10,245 nucleotides of DNA from positions 1 through 10,245 of the forward strand of contig JAOXYC010247234.1 in assembly GCA_028565715.1 (NCBI GenBank). The letters are read 5' to 3'. The notes below the pieces were generated by a model, which saw only the letters and a program-made list of their open reading frames with translations, was not told the origin of the DNA and did no database searches. The stretch comes from Phoronis pallida (lineage: Eukaryota; Phoronida; Phoronidae). The translations under genes and the position numbers were made by a program. Numbering within the stretch: position 1 is the stretch's first letter; every line of letters starts with the position of its first letter. Positions 1 through 10,245 of this stretch are shown piece after piece.

Positions 1-9678
<9,678 letters not shown>

Positions 9679-9683
9679 AACCA

Positions 9684-9685
9684 CT
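9684..9685 (-). promoter_or_regulatory. Candidate 3' splice site just before the exon 1a start codon
   Basis: On the minus strand a pyrimidine-rich run ends in TATATTTTCAG immediately before TGGTTATG, five bases upstream of the first Met of exon 1a. It resembles the acceptors used elsewhere in the gene. If used, exon 1a would be preceded by a separate 5' untranslated or short coding exon further right, probably beyond 9700 or outside the window. If unused, the transcript starts upstream in continuous sequence. Confidence 0.5.
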
Positions 9686-10245
9686 GAAAATATAAACAGA
9701 AAAATTTACTTATTGAAAATTGACTAAACATAGCCACAAACAATAATTATGATGTAGGTAACTGCCACCTGTGAGCAAAGGAAAGGGTTGTGTAAACTTG
9801 TTTTGTTACTATTTTGCAAGGTATTATTAGAAAATTATTTGGATTACAAAAGTGGAAAAGAGCACTAATGGTTAATTTTCTGTAATAGTTTGTTGTCTAA
9901 ACAAGCATGGTCCAATATCCACATGGTTGTAGAACAACATCTTTTACCATGACCAACCTCATCAAGTATAAACTATGAGTAAGTTAGTAAAACTGAGTGA
10001 AAGTCTTTATAAGTACCTACATAAGATCTCTTCACATCTTGAAGTCATATTTACAAGGTTTAGATCCCTCTCATTGAGTGTTATGAAACCTTATTAACTC
10101 AATACTAAACCACATGCACACAGCCATACCTTTAGTCATATGACCCCAGACTATTACAGCAGTTCCATAGATAAGGATAAGAATCAATGATAGGACAGGA
10201 ATCTACATACTGCACTATGAGACCAGTTATCAGTCACTAAATGAG
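9686..10245 (-). other. PI4K2: Sequence upstream of exon 1a: 5' intron or promoter
   Basis: I find no coding exon, repeat or convincing promoter element here. If the acceptor at 9684-9685 is real, this is the 3' part of an intron in the 5' untranslated region; otherwise it is promoter and 5' UTR. Confidence 0.5.

Overview
The window is eukaryotic nuclear DNA, AT-rich with long introns. It contains most of one protein-coding gene on the minus strand: a type II phosphatidylinositol 4-kinase (PI4K2, the family of vertebrate PI4K2A/PI4K2B). The close match to the vertebrate protein, the long AT-rich introns and the many short foldback or MITE-like insertions suggest a metazoan, probably an invertebrate. 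I cannot name a phylum from this sequence.

Layout, read 3'-to-5' on the plus strand. Coding exon 1a lies at 9678-9373 (start codon, proline patch, acidic dileucine, glycine-rich loop). A second first-type exon, 1b, lies at 7585-7337 and ends in the same glycine-rich loop. The shared exons follow: 5261-5061 (VFKPK lysine and the CCPCC palmitoylation motif), 4425-4294, 3485-3332 (ends just before the catalytic DRGNDN), 2316-2249 (DRGNDNW plus an acidic linker) and 682-583 (AIDNG, the metal-binding/DFG-like segment). The reading frame is unbroken across every junction. The gene then leaves the window at its left edge, with about the last quarter of the protein missing.

Main observation. Exons 1a and 1b both end in phase 0, exactly 12 residues from the shared VF motif of exon 2, so either can be joined to exon 2 with no gap. 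They are homologous over their last 40 residues (18/40 identical) but unrelated before that. This looks like one gene with two duplicated, diverged alternative first exons, giving two kinases with different N-termini. Only 1a carries the acidic dileucine (EQIPLL) that directs the vertebrate enzyme to AP-3 carriers. Exon 1b also changes the glycine loop from GSSGSYF to GSSGCYF.

The introns carry several structured non-coding elements: a 380-bp foldback palindrome (121-500), a ~920-bp interval flanked by four copies of a 14-bp motif (1041-1960), a 166-bp-arm inverted repeat (3540-4170), a 186-bp MITE-like element (9038-9223), a 19-bp tandem duplication and a short hairpin. Two intronic stretches (2927-3036 and 6248-6537) each combine a perfect CRE (TGACGTCA) with several AGGTCA half-sites. 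I found no tRNA, rRNA, CRISPR array or recognisable transposase gene.
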